DNA from: Corynebacterium atrinae
Lineage (GTDB): Bacteria; Actinomycetota; Actinomycetes; Mycobacteriales; Mycobacteriaceae
Direction of reading: 5' to 3'
Assembly: GCF_030408455.1 (NCBI RefSeq)
Contig: NZ_CP046977.1
Span: 1,922,001-1,986,000, forward strand
DNA length: 64,000 nucleotides
The position numbers and the translations under genes were made by a program. Shown one piece after another: positions 33,946-44,524 of this stretch (position 1 is its first letter; each line of letters begins with the position of its first letter). The notes beneath the pieces are model-generated. The model was given only the letters and a program-made list of their open reading frames with translations. It searched no databases and was not told the origin of the DNA.

Positions 33946-34653
33946 GTGCACCAGTTGCGCAAATACACTGCGGCGGAGAAGAACTTGGCCGTCGCGTTCG
34001 CCTTCATCGCCGGTTTCGTCGATTCCATCGGCTTCATTTTCCTCGGCGGTGTGTTCCTGTCGTTCATGTCGGGAAACACGACTCGCTTGGCGACGTCCGC
34101 GGTCGAGGGCGATGCGGGCTTGGCCTGGTTGGCTGGGTCGGCGGTCGTGTTGTTCTTGTTGGGAGTCATGGAAGGTGCGTTGGTCCGCCGCATCGCGATG
34201 CGGCGGGTACCCACCGATCGCGTCCGCGAGGCGGTCCTCGCCAATACTTGCGCACTGTTCACCGTGGCTTCCATCTTTGTGCTTTTCGACGCCCCCACGG
34301 CCGCCATCATCTTCGCCTCCGTCGCCATTGGCTCCATGAACAGCATCTTCGAGCGCGCGGGCGAGGTGTCCATTCCCTTGACGTACATGACCGGCACGTT
34401 GGTAAAAATGGGTCAGCGTTTCGTCGATGCTTTCTTCGGCGGTACTCATGCCGCGTGGATTGAGCATTTGAAGATGTGGGCGGGGCTGTCCGCCGGAGCT
34501 TTGTGCGGGGCGATTGGTTTCCATTACCTCGGCATGGATGCCCTGCTCATCGCGACAGTACTCACCATTGCGATTTCGTTGGTAGCTGTACTTTTGCGGA
34601 TTCGGGGACGCCGACATGGTTCGGTTGTCCGGGTGAGCGTCGAGCCATATTAG
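33946..34653 (+). CDS. DUF1275 (YoaK-like) membrane protein
   Basis: 235 residues with about six membrane helices. The N-terminal AFIAGFVDSIGFIFLGGVFLSFMSGNTTRLA is the signature of DUF1275/YoaK proteins, and MNSIFERAGEVSIPLTYMTGTLVKMGQ is the second conserved block. A transporter role has been suggested for the family but is not established. The start is GTG at 33946 with AGGAG upstream. The gene is 38 bases from the preceding hypothetical gene. Confidence 0.83.
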   Translation: MHQLRKYTAAEKNLAVAFAFIAGFVDSIGFIFLGGVFLSFMSGNTTRLATSAVEGDAGLAWLAGSAVVLFLLGVMEGALVRRIAMRRVPTDRVREAVLANTCALFTVASIFVLFDAPTAAIIFASVAIGSMNSIFERAGEVSIPLTYMTGTLVKMGQRFVDAFFGGTHAAWIEHLKMWAGLSAGALCGAIGFHYLGMDALLIATVLTIAISLVAVLLRIRGRRHGSVVRVSVEPY

Positions 34654-34680
34654 AATCCATTTTCGTGTAGTTTGGCGATT

Positions 34681-35838
34681 GTGCACCACCGTCCCGCCTT
34701 GTCCCTTGTAGCGGCAGCCACCAGCGCCGCGCTGCTGTTGCCCGCAGTCGCTCACGCCCAGAGCTCAGATGAGACGGTGAGGGAGGTGGCCACGCAATCG
34801 AGCGAGGACCCGGACTGGTCGGGTCAAAAGCTCCACCAGACGATAGAAACACTGGCCAACCTCGGCTCCTCGCAGTTCAATATTCCCGGGCCGCTAAAGG
34901 AAATCAGCCCTGAGTATCCGCTGCCAGTGGATGAGAGCATCCGAGAGGTGCGCATTGTCAACAGGCGCATCGATAGCTTGTCGCATCGCGTCGAACGGTG
35001 GACTGTCGCCTCGCCGGCGATGGGACGCAACGTTTCGGTGCAGATCCAGCGCTCGGCGAACCCCTTCGTGCCCGCCCCGATGCTCTACCTGCTCGACGGG
35101 GCAGATGCCGAGTACAACTCAGGGTGGGTTGCCAATGGCGGTGTGCCGAACGTGCTCGGGCGAGAAAACGTCACGGTCGTCATGCCGACCCAAGCGCGGG
35201 CGTCGCTGTATTCAAATTGGGTAGCCGATGACCCGGAGCTGGGGCGCAATCAGTGGGAGACCTTCCTTACTGAGGAACTTCCCCGCGCCCTGGAGGCCGA
35301 TCCGTTGTTGCATTTCAATGGCCGTCGGGCCATCGGCGGGTTGTCGATGGGGGCGATCGGCGCCCTCCACCTCGCGAACAACAATCCTGAGATCTACGAC
35401 GCTGCCATCGGCATTTCCGGCTGCTATTCCACCACGAGTGAGCTGGGGCGGCAGACGATCAATGCACTTGTCAGTACCCGGGGAGGAATCCTCGATAATC
35501 TGTGGGGACCGTTTGGGTCCCCGCAGTGGGCGAGCCACGACACCGTCGATAAGCCTGACGGACTGCGGGACATGGCGGTCTACCTGGCCGCTGCCAATGG
35601 GGTCATTGGGCAGGAGGACCTCAAGTTCTATGCCGAAGATCCCGCCAGGGCAATCATTGCCGGCACCGCGCTGGAGCGAGGTGTGTTGGATTGCACGCGT
35701 GATTTAGACGAGGCGATGCGCGAGCGCGGAATGACCCATCAGGTCGTGGAATACTCCCCGACCGGGGCGCACAATTGGCGCTACTTCAACGAACAGCTCG
35801 CTCCGGCGTGGCAGACGATTAGACCGTCGCTGTACTGA
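34681..35838 (+). CDS. Corynomycolyl transferase (antigen 85-like esterase), secreted
   Basis: 385 residues. A Sec signal peptide (ALSLVAAATSAALLLPAVAHA, cleaved near residue 26) precedes an antigen 85-type alpha/beta-hydrolase domain. The nucleophile elbow is GGLSMGAIG and the catalytic His is in TGAHNWRYF. These enzymes move corynomycolates from trehalose monomycolate to trehalose or arabinogalactan in the cell envelope. No C-terminal anchor or LGFP repeats, so it belongs with short Cmt proteins. The start is GTG at 34681; TTG at 34672 is possible. The 3' end overlaps the convergent AraC gene by 20 bases. Confidence 0.88.
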   Translation: MHHRPALSLVAAATSAALLLPAVAHAQSSDETVREVATQSSEDPDWSGQKLHQTIETLANLGSSQFNIPGPLKEISPEYPLPVDESIREVRIVNRRIDSLSHRVERWTVASPAMGRNVSVQIQRSANPFVPAPMLYLLDGADAEYNSGWVANGGVPNVLGRENVTVVMPTQARASLYSNWVADDPELGRNQWETFLTEELPRALEADPLLHFNGRRAIGGLSMGAIGALHLANNNPEIYDAAIGISGCYSTTSELGRQTINALVSTRGGILDNLWGPFGSPQWASHDTVDKPDGLRDMAVYLAAANGVIGQEDLKFYAEDPARAIIAGTALERGVLDCTRDLDEAMRERGMTHQVVEYSPTGAHNWRYFNEQLAPAWQTIRPSLY

Positions 35839-36760
35839 GGGTGTGGCGCGGAGCTTCGCCGAAGCGACGTCGATAAGCAGCGGAGAAGCGGCCCAAGTGG
35901 GTCACGCCCCAGCGGGTAGCAATCTCGGTGACGGTATGCGTCCCGTGCGGATCACACGCCTGGAGCTCATCGTGGATGACGTCGAGGCGGATGCCGCGCA
36001 GATACTCCATCGGCCCGACCCCAAACTCGGTGCGAAAACCAGCTTGCAACGTGCGGATGCTGCAACCTGCGACCACAGCGATCTCCGCTACCGTCCACGC
36101 CCGAGCCGGGTCGGCCTCCAGTGCCTCGGCGGCGCGGCGCACCCGGGCCGGAGTGGGGGAAAGCCCAGCGGGCTGGAGTTCGGCGAGCATGAGCGTCAAC
36201 CCGGAGGCCAACGCCGCCGCCAGATGCCGCCCCACTAGGGGATTGTCCATCAGCCCCTGACCGTCGTGGCGATGGGATAGCAAGCTCGTGGCAATGGCCA
36301 GCCACTCCACCCCATAGCCCTGGCGGAGGTCAAGCAGGGTGGGAACCTTGGGCGAGCGCAACCCGGCCTCCTCCAGGTTGTGGCGGAGGTAGTCGCCGTT
36401 GAGGCGTAAACCCAGCATGGTCACCTCCCCTCCCCACGCGGGGAAGGCCACGGGAACGTCGGGCGGGCAGACGATGGCGGTGTGGGCGACAGCTTCTTGG
36501 CGCCCGTGGGCCGAACGCACCGACATGCGACCCCGCAGGGGGACGTTGATGGCAAAGGATCCGGGATGCTCGGTTTCCACGTGCACGGCGGCACCCCAGT
36601 TGAGCTGCACCAGACGCGCATCACCGAGGTCTTGGCTGACCAAATTGGCGCGGCACGCCAAGACCCGCGACTCTGCCCGAACAGTGTGGGGGAAGTAGTT
36701 GCGTTCGGTGACCTGGGATATCTCTCGGAAAGTGGCGGCTGAGTGGTTGATTCGCATCAT
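35819..36760 (-). CDS. AraC-family regulator, probably of the adjacent hydroxylase genes
   Basis: 313 residues. The N-terminal ~190 residues form an AraC ligand-binding (PF14525-like) domain and the C-terminal ~100 hold two helix-turn-helices, with WTVAEIAVVAGCSIRTLQAGFRTEFGVGPMEYLRG and RWGVTHLGRFSAAYRRRFGEAP split between them. It diverges from a flavin reductase/hydroxylase pair. The same order, AraC regulator then PheA2 and PheA1, is known for phenol degradation in Rhodococcus (PheR), so activation by a phenolic compound is likely. An 11-mer copy lies in the AYRR codons at 35868. Confidence 0.87.
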   Translation of the reverse strand: MMRINHSAATFREISQVTERNYFPHTVRAESRVLACRANLVSQDLGDARLVQLNWGAAVHVETEHPGSFAINVPLRGRMSVRSAHGRQEAVAHTAIVCPPDVPVAFPAWGGEVTMLGLRLNGDYLRHNLEEAGLRSPKVPTLLDLRQGYGVEWLAIATSLLSHRHDGQGLMDNPLVGRHLAAALASGLTLMLAELQPAGLSPTPARVRRAAEALEADPARAWTVAEIAVVAGCSIRTLQAGFRTEFGVGPMEYLRGIRLDVIHDELQACDPHGTHTVTEIATRWGVTHLGRFSAAYRRRFGEAPRHTLSTATV

Positions 36761-36851
36761 GTTGTGGGGCCGATCCTGGGACGATTCGCAAAGCGGACAA
36801 GTGTGCGCTTAATGGATTTCCACCAGTAGTGCTTAGACCTATTCTGCTGAA

Positions 36852-36867
36852 TGTGACCCCCATCATA
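36852..36867. promoter_or_regulatory. CRP/GlxR-like site TGTGA-CCCCCA-TCATA in the AraC/hydroxylase control region
   Basis: One mismatch from TGTGA-N6-TCACA. ATGTGACC occurs twice here (36851 and 36871), so these may instead be tandem AraC-type half sites. The position, 50-65 bases before the reductase start, suits either activation or catabolite control. Confidence 0.4.
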
Positions 36868-36917
36868 GCCATGTGACCTCTTCCTCAACAATCACACTTC
36901 GAAAGGAGCCCACCACC

Positions 36918-37481
36918 GTGACCGCCCAAGCACCTGACGGACGCCAACTCCGCAACATCTTCGGACAGTTCGCCAGCGGCGTCACCGTCGTGACTGCCGC
37001 CAGCGACGATGGCACTCCGCACGGCGCCACTGTCACCGCATTCACTTCCATTTCACTCGAGCCCCGCCTATGCCAAGTGACCTTGACCCGTACCTCCAAG
37101 GCCTGCACCATCCTCAACGACAACAGCTTCGCGGTCAACATCCTGGCCAGCACCCAGAATGACACCGCGCTGCACTTCGCCGGACGCCCCCAATCCGAGC
37201 CGATACGCTGGGCCGCCGACAACATCGCCCCTTCCTTGGAAGGCAACCTCGCCACCCTGTGGTGTGCCCCGTGGGCGCAATACGACGGCGGAGACCACGT
37301 CATCATCATCGGCGAAATCATCGACGCCGAGATCGCCGAAGACCTCGACCCCCTCCTTTTCTTTCGCTCGACCTTCCACTCCATCGGCCCCACCTCCCAC
37401 GAGGCCACCTGGAGCTTCAGCGGCGACGACCCCTACACCGGATGGTTCGGCGCCACCGCCGACCTCCGCCCCATCTACTAG
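36918..37481 (+). CDS. NAD(P)H:flavin reductase component (PheA2/HpaC-like)
   Basis: 187 residues of the flavin-reductase split-barrel family: FGQFASGVTVVTA near the N-terminus, FTSISLEPRLCQVTLTRTSKA for flavin binding and the FAVNILAS strand. It supplies reduced FAD to the adjacent monooxygenase. The GTG at 36918 is preceded by AAAGGAGCC and gives the usual family length; a further upstream in-frame start lacks this. The hydroxylase gene follows after 16 bases. Confidence 0.88.
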   Translation: MTAQAPDGRQLRNIFGQFASGVTVVTAASDDGTPHGATVTAFTSISLEPRLCQVTLTRTSKACTILNDNSFAVNILASTQNDTALHFAGRPQSEPIRWAADNIAPSLEGNLATLWCAPWAQYDGGDHVIIIGEIIDAEIAEDLDPLLFFRSTFHSIGPTSHEATWSFSGDDPYTGWFGATADLRPIY

Positions 37482-37497
37482 ATAAGGACTCACGATC

Positions 37498-39105
37498 ATG
37501 ACCACCGAAGACCGCACCCACGGCGGAACCGTCAACCCCGGCGCGGACGCCGAGGCCAACCACCAAAAGAACTTTGCCACCCGACCCATGACGGGTGATG
37601 AGTACATCGAGTCGCTTCGCGACGGCCGCGAAGTCTGGCTCCACGGCGACCGCGTCAACGATGTCACGGAGCACCCCGCCTTCCGCAACTCCATCCGCAT
37701 GGTTGCCCGCCTCTACGATGCGCTTCATACCGGCCCCGACGTCGACGTCCTCACCACCCCCACCGACACCGGCAATGGCGGCGTGACCATGCCGTTCTTC
37801 AAGGCCCCCACCTCGCCAGAGGACCTGCTCAAGGAACGAGACGCCATCGCCGCCTGGGCACGCATGACCTACGGATGGATGGGCCGCAGCCCCGACTACA
37901 AGGCCTCCTTCCTCGGCACCTTGCACGCCAATCAAGAGCTCTACCAGCCCTTCGGCGCGAACGCGGAGCGGTGGTACCGCGAGTCCCAGGAGAAGGTCCT
38001 CTACTGGAACCACGCCATCATCAACCCGCCGGTTGACCGCCAGCTCCCACCGGACGAGGTCGGCGATGTGTACATGAAGGTGGAGAAGGAAACCGACGCC
38101 GGCCTCATCGTCTCCGGTGCGAAGGTTGTTGCCACGGGTTCGGCGATCACCAACTATAACTTCATTGCGCACTACGGACTGCCCATCAAGAAGAAGCAGT
38201 TCGCCCTCATCTGCACGGTGCCCATGGATGCTCCTGGCATCAAGCTCATCTCCCGGGCCTCCTATGCCCAAAACGCTGCGGTCACGGGCACGCCCTTCGA
38301 CTACCCATTGTCCTCGCGCATGGATGAAAACGACGCGATCTTCATCTTTGACAAGGTCCTCGTCCCCTGGGAGAACGTCTTCATGTACGGAGACGTTGAC
38401 AAGATCAACTCCTTCTTCCCCCAGTCGGGATTCCTCCCCCGCTTCACCTTCCAAGGATGCACCCGCCTCGCGGTCAAACTGGACTTCATCGCCGGGCTGC
38501 TCATGAAGGCCCTCGATGCCACCGGCTCCGGCGGGTTCCGCGGAGTTGAGGCCCGAGTCGGCGAGGTCATCGGTTGGCGCAACCTCTTCTGGTCACTGAC
38601 CGAATCCATGGCCCGTGACCCGGAGGAATGGGTGGACGGCACCTACCTCCCCAAGCTCGAGTACGGGCTGACCTACCGCATGTTCATGATGCAGGGCTAT
38701 CCCCGAATCAAGGAGATCATCGAGCAGGACGTCGCCTCGGGCCTCATCTACCTGCCGAGCTCCTCGGTTGACTTCCAGACCCCAGAGATTCGCCCCTACC
38801 TGGACAAGTACGTCCGCGGCTCCAACGGCATCAGCGCCGTCGAGCGAGTCAAGGTCATGAAGGCCCTGTGGGATTCCATTGGCTCCGAGTTCGGCGGGCG
38901 CCACGAACTCTACGAGCGCAACTACTCGGGCAACCACGAAAATGTCAAGCGTGAGCTGCTACTTTCCGCCAACCAGCGCGGAGATTCCGCGAAGATGCGA
39001 GGGCTGGCCGAGCAGTTCATGTCCGAGTACGACCTCGACGGGTGGACGGTGCCGGACATGATCTCCGGTGCCGATGTCTACGCCTTCGGGAAGGGCAAGC
39101 GTTAA
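37498..39105 (+). CDS. Two-component FADH2-dependent phenol/4-hydroxyphenylacetate hydroxylase, oxygenase subunit
   Basis: 535 residues of the HpaB family (acyl-CoA-dehydrogenase-like fold). Family stretches include [46 protein letters not shown] and the central FIAHYGLP and [16 protein letters not shown]. It hydroxylates a phenol ortho to the OH using reduced FAD and O2. Presence of an AraC regulator and this length favour a PheA1-type phenol hydroxylase over HpaB, but the substrate cannot be fixed from sequence. No catechol ring-cleavage genes lie in the window. Confidence 0.87.
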   Translation: MTTEDRTHGGTVNPGADAEANHQKNFATRPMTGDEYIESLRDGREVWLHGDRVNDVTEHPAFRNSIRMVARLYDALHTGPDVDVLTTPTDTGNGGVTMPFFKAPTSPEDLLKERDAIAAWARMTYGWMGRSPDYKASFLGTLHANQELYQPFGANAERWYRESQEKVLYWNHAIINPPVDRQLPPDEVGDVYMKVEKETDAGLIVSGAKVVATGSAITNYNFIAHYGLPIKKKQFALICTVPMDAPGIKLISRASYAQNAAVTGTPFDYPLSSRMDENDAIFIFDKVLVPWENVFMYGDVDKINSFFPQSGFLPRFTFQGCTRLAVKLDFIAGLLMKALDATGSGGFRGVEARVGEVIGWRNLFWSLTESMARDPEEWVDGTYLPKLEYGLTYRMFMMQGYPRIKEIIEQDVASGLIYLPSSSVDFQTPEIRPYLDKYVRGSNGISAVERVKVMKALWDSIGSEFGGRHELYERNYSGNHENVKRELLLSANQRGDSAKMRGLAEQFMSEYDLDGWTVPDMISGADVYAFGKGKR

Positions 39106-39129
39106 GCCCCGCGGACGTCGAAAAGCAGC

Positions 39130-40977
<1,848 letters not shown>

Positions 40978-41185
40978 CTGAATCCTTATCCGTGATCACA
41001 TGGCGGTCGGCGAGGCACCCGTGGCGCCTAACCTCACCAGCCTAGTGCCTAGGCGGTTTGGAATCCATGCGAGTGCTGGCCAGTTGCGATCCCAGCGGCC
41101 CCGCAGGACCCTGGCCCGAACAACAGTGACCCGTTAGACTGGACAACCATTAGCTATCCACCAGTTTTTCAGGACGGCCCACACC

Positions 41186-41779
41186 ATGAATGACCCGGTC
41201 AGCGACGCCCCCGCCACGCAGGACGAGTCCCCGAAGCGACTCGGCGGACGCCTGCGCGACCGACTGCGGCTCATGCTGACCGGATCCACGTCCAGCCCCC
41301 TGGAAGCCGGACTCGCCCGCATCAACGACCGGCTCGGTCTGCAGACCAGCTACCAATCCGACGCCGTCCGCGCCACCGCAGCTCGCATCCGCGTCGAGGC
41401 CACCGAGCGCATCACCCGCAACATCTACTACGCCCCCGACATGGACGGCCAGGCCGAGCCCGGCGAAGTCGTGTGGGTGTGGGCGCCCTCCGACGGCCCG
41501 GATAACCCACCCCGCGAGCGAGCCATGCTCGTCATCAGCCGCGACCGCCACAGCATCCTCGGGCTGCTAATCTCCCCGAACCCCCAACACGACCGCGAAG
41601 AATCCTGGATCGACATCGGCGCCGGTGAGTGGGATTCCTCCGGCCGCCAGTGTTGGGTACGGCTAGACCGCGTGCTGGAGGTCTCGGAACTGGGCATCCG
41701 CCGGCAGGGCGCCCTGTTTCCGCCGCGGCGCTTCGAACGCATAGCCAATCGGTTGCGCACGCACTACCACTGGGGTTAG
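41186..41779 (+). CDS. PemK/MazF-like protein with N-terminal extension
   Basis: 197 residues. The first ~85 are charged and helical; residues about 90-195 match the PemK/MazF beta-barrel: PGEVVWVWAPSDG, PRERAMLVISRD, LLISPNP, CWVRLDRVLEV and a final RFERIANRLRTHY helix. MazF-type toxins are mRNA endonucleases, but no antitoxin gene adjoins. The location between lepA and rpsT recurs in corynebacteria, so it may be a domesticated house-keeping member. Confidence 0.75.
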   Translation: MNDPVSDAPATQDESPKRLGGRLRDRLRLMLTGSTSSPLEAGLARINDRLGLQTSYQSDAVRATAARIRVEATERITRNIYYAPDMDGQAEPGEVVWVWAPSDGPDNPPRERAMLVISRDRHSILGLLISPNPQHDREESWIDIGAGEWDSSGRQCWVRLDRVLEVSELGIRRQGALFPPRRFERIANRLRTHYHWG

Positions 41780-41956
41780 GCCTTTTGGCCCAACCCCACA
41801 CCCCCTGCTAGGCTGCTTCTGTTATTCACTTCCGGGCGCACCGGTCGGGACGGGCAGGACCTTGGGTCCGTTCACTGACAGTACCGGCGCAATCACTTCT
41901 ATCCCCGGTTGGTGGGTTACTGACACCGAAATCTTCGATCCCAAGAGGTAAAAATC

Positions 41957-42223
41957 ATGGCAAACATCAAGTCCCAGAAGAAGCGCGTCCTCACCAACGA
42001 GAAGCGTCGCGTCCGCAACCAGGCTGTTCGCTCCGCCGTCCGCACCGAGATCCGCAAGTTCCGCGAGACCGTTGAGGCTGGCGACAAGGCTGCCGCCGAG
42101 ACTCAGCTGCGCGTTGCTTCCCGCACCCTGGACAAGGCTGTGACCAAGGGCGTGTTCCACCGCAACAACGCCGCCAACAAGAAGTCCAGCATGGCGCTGG
42201 CCTTCAACAAGATGGGTGAGTAA
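41957..42223 (+). CDS. rpsT: 30S ribosomal protein S20
   Basis: 88 residues, very basic, with the S20 pattern [26 protein letters not shown] and C-terminal [14 protein letters not shown]. It binds 16S rRNA in the small subunit. CCCAAGAGGTAAAA precedes the ATG. The 177-base leader has a small GGACC/GGTCC hairpin that could mediate S20 autoregulation. A strong terminator follows. Confidence 0.97.
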   Translation: MANIKSQKKRVLTNEKRRVRNQAVRSAVRTEIRKFRETVEAGDKAAAETQLRVASRTLDKAVTKGVFHRNNAANKKSSMALAFNKMGE

Positions 42224-42242
42224 TCTCCCCTCTCCGCAGCAC

Positions 42243-42284
42243 AATCCCCTGGCCTTGATGTTTTCGCATCAAGGCCAGGGGATT
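42243..42284 (+). terminator. Intrinsic terminator of rpsT (18-bp stem)
   Basis: AATCCCCTGGCCTTGATG pairs perfectly with CATCAAGGCCAGGGGATT around the loop TTTTCG, 20 bases after the rpsT stop. The run GATTTTGGG follows. The AA at the 5' base allows function on the minus strand as well. Confidence 0.85.
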
Positions 42285-42334
42285 TTGGGTTGGAGGGGTT
42301 GGGCGGATAGGTCTCCGACTACCCCAGGCGGCCT

Positions 42335-42412
42335 CAAAACCGGCACTTCCTAACAACTCGGCCGGTTTGGGAGGGCGATTGACCCCGGAGTTGTTAGGAA
42401 GTGCCGGTTTTG
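42335..42412. repeat. 78-bp element with perfect 25-bp terminal inverted repeats
   Basis: The left arm (42335-42359, begins CAAAACCGGCACTTCC) is the exact reverse complement of the right arm (42388-42412, ends GGAAGTGCCGGTTTTG). A 28-base centre separates them. It lies between the rpsT terminator and the end of the LysE gene and contains no gene. It may be a miniature mobile element, a protein-binding site or a second bidirectional terminator. It shares only the short word GAAGTGCC with the 89-bp element at 19114. Confidence 0.7.
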
Positions 42413-42493
42413 CAGTCCCCCATGCCAGCCGCACTCATCGCATGACATCTGGTGCAGGCGGCAATGTGCGGGCGAATGTCCAACATCTTCCCG

Positions 42494-43147
42494 TCACGGG
42501 GATGAGAGCAGGTCGTGGACCCCATTGATGATGAGCACGGCACCGGCGATGAGGAAGAACACGCCCGCGAGGATATCGATCCACGGTCCCGAGCTCAGCA
42601 ACTTTCGGCGCATCGCGTTAGTAGATACCAGCAGCGCCATTGACAGCTGCAGGAGGAACGCGGACGACGACAGCAGGACGACCACGCCGATGGCGACCCC
42701 AATCGTCGGCGAGGGCGGCAGCAGCGGGGCGATCATCGCAGAGAGAAACAGGACGATCTTGGGGTTGGAGAGGTTGGTGCTCAGGCCTTGCAGGAAAGCG
42801 TGCCGCAGCCTGCCCAGCCGGGCCGCCGCCTCCTGCAGGTCCGCGGGCGGGTTCTTTCGGTCCGCGAGCCCGCCGGTGAGCATTCCGCGTCCCATCCACA
42901 TCAGCCATGCGCCGCCCACGACTTGGACCGCGCCGAGGATAGCCGGGAAGGCGTTGAGCAGGGCAGCCGCCCCGAGCACGGTGAGGGTGCACCAGAAGAT
43001 GATTCCCACCTGGATGCCGAAGGTGGCGGCCAGCGCGTGTCGGCGCGAGCGGGTGGCCAACCGCGTGATCAGGAAGACATCCGGCCCCGGTGAGGCGGCC
43101 CCCACCAGGTTGAGTGCGACGAGCGCCCCCAGTTGAGCCGGGGTCAC
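42494..43147 (-). CDS. LysE/RhtB-family amino acid exporter
   Basis: 217 residues with six hydrophobic segments. The N-terminal LVGAASPGPDVFLITRLATRSRRHALAATFGIQVG is the RhtB/LysE signature and NPKIVLFLSAMIAPLLP the second conserved block. Exports an amino acid or related compound driven by the proton gradient; substrate unknown. Its start overlaps the ankyrin gene stop by 4 bases. Confidence 0.87.
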   Translation of the reverse strand: MTPAQLGALVALNLVGAASPGPDVFLITRLATRSRRHALAATFGIQVGIIFWCTLTVLGAAALLNAFPAILGAVQVVGGAWLMWMGRGMLTGGLADRKNPPADLQEAAARLGRLRHAFLQGLSTNLSNPKIVLFLSAMIAPLLPPSPTIGVAIGVVVLLSSSAFLLQLSMALLVSTNAMRRKLLSSGPWIDILAGVFFLIAGAVLIINGVHDLLSSP

Positions 43148-43533
43148 TCCCCCACGCCGAGGCGCTTGAGCGTGTCCGTCATCTCAAACATCTGGGCCGT
43201 CTGCACGGCAGTCGGCTGCCCGGCATGCGGGTCAGCGCCCGCCGCCACGAGGGCGTCGACCACGTCGTCGAACTTCTTGAAGACGGCACCGGACAGCGGA
43301 GTCTGTCCCCGGCCATTTCGCTTATCGACGTCCGCCCCCTTCCCCACCAGCCCCGTCACCAGATCCGCATGCCCGTGATAGGCGGCAAACATCAGCAGGC
43401 TGTTACCGTCCTCGTTCGACAGATCAGGGTCAACACCCTGGTCAACGTAGTCGAGGAGGGTGAGATCGCCGTTGCGGGCCATATCGAATAGTCGAGTTGC
43501 GAACTCGCGGACATCTTCAGGAATGCTGCTCAT
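43144..43533 (-). CDS. Ankyrin-repeat protein
   Basis: 129 residues with about three ankyrin repeats: NGDLTLLDYVDQGVDPDLSNEDGNSLLMFAAYHGHADLVTGLV falls in two repeats, followed by GADVDKRNGRGQTPLSGAVF and VVDALVAAGADPHAG. Such small proteins mediate protein contacts, for example with catalase in some bacteria; the partner is unknown here. The ATG at 43533 gives a protein without the low-complexity upstream extension. It lies 11 bases downstream of holA. The VDKR codons hold an 11-mer copy. Confidence 0.82.
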   Translation of the reverse strand: MSSIPEDVREFATRLFDMARNGDLTLLDYVDQGVDPDLSNEDGNSLLMFAAYHGHADLVTGLVGKGADVDKRNGRGQTPLSGAVFKKFDDVVDALVAAGADPHAGQPTAVQTAQMFEMTDTLKRLGVGE

Positions 43534-43544
43534 GGATTCCAATA

Positions 43545-44507
43545 CTAACGCCCCAGTTCCGCGACCCTTCGCACCGCATTCTCGATGGCAAAATTGGGGT
43601 CGCCGCCTTGGCCTTTGACCTCCGCATCGAGCTTGGCCATGAGGATCACTGCCTCCGACACTGCCTCCCCCGACCACCGGCGGGCGACCTTCGCGGTCTT
43701 CTCCACGACGAACGGGTGCATGCCCAACGACCCCGCCAACGAGCGATAGTCATTCGTCCTCGTCGAGTACAGGCGAGCAATCGCCCCTACCTTGCTGCTC
43801 AACGCCGCCGCCAGCGCCACCGGATGCAGGCCCAGCTGCAACGCCCGGCGGGTACTTGCCACCGCCCGGGCCTCCTGCCCACTGACCGCCAGATCGGCGA
43901 CATCAAAACCAGAGACCTCGGCCACGCCCTCGTAATATGCCCGCACCGCCGCGATCGTGACGTCCCCATCGGTATCGGACACCAACTGCGACACTGCCGA
44001 CGCCAGCTCCCGCAGGTCCGAGCCAACGCCCTCCAGCACCGCGTGCACCACGTCCGGGGTCGGTCGGATGCCATGATTGCGGAACTCGTTGGTCACCCAT
44101 GCTTGCCGATCCCTCGGCTTCAGCGGATTGGCCTCATGCACCTCGGCGAGCTTCTTAAACGACGCCACCATCGACTTATTCCGCCCACCGCCAGAGTGCT
44201 CGATGATGAGGTGAATGCCCGGCGCTACATCCTTGCACGCGCTCAGCAATATCTCCGCCGGCTCCTTACCCGCCAGCTCAGCCTTCGTGATCACCACCGC
44301 CCGGTCCTCCCCAAAAAGAGAAGGGCTCGTGACCTCGATGATCTCCGGGACCGTCACCTCCGAGGCACGCAGCATTGTCGTCTCCAGCTCAGCCCCTTCC
44401 GGCAGGCTCGCACGAATCTGCTCAATGATGGTGCGACGAGCGCGTTCAGCAAGGAAGTCATCCTCGCCGAGAATGAGGAAAACATCAGCCACGGACATGC
44501 TGTCCAT
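43545..44507 (-). CDS. holA: DNA polymerase III subunit delta
   Basis: 320 residues, standard HolA length. The N-terminal DVFLILGEDDFLAERARRTIIEQI and IRASLPEGAELETTMLR are typical, and the C-terminal collar domain ends VRRVAELG. The subunit opens the sliding clamp within the clamp loader. The order comEA-comEC-holA is conserved in many actinobacteria and firmicutes. Confidence 0.93.
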   Translation of the reverse strand: MDSMSVADVFLILGEDDFLAERARRTIIEQIRASLPEGAELETTMLRASEVTVPEIIEVTSPSLFGEDRAVVITKAELAGKEPAEILLSACKDVAPGIHLIIEHSGGGRNKSMVASFKKLAEVHEANPLKPRDRQAWVTNEFRNHGIRPTPDVVHAVLEGVGSDLRELASAVSQLVSDTDGDVTIAAVRAYYEGVAEVSGFDVADLAVSGQEARAVASTRRALQLGLHPVALAAALSSKVGAIARLYSTRTNDYRSLAGSLGMHPFVVEKTAKVARRWSGEAVSEAVILMAKLDAEVKGQGGDPNFAIENAVRRVAELGR

Positions 44508-44524
44508 GGTGCCACAACAGGGGC

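Noticed and set aside
41780..41956. A riboswitch or tRNA in the rpsT leader
   Set aside because: Only a small GGACC/GGTCC hairpin is visible; no cloverleaf or known riboswitch core.
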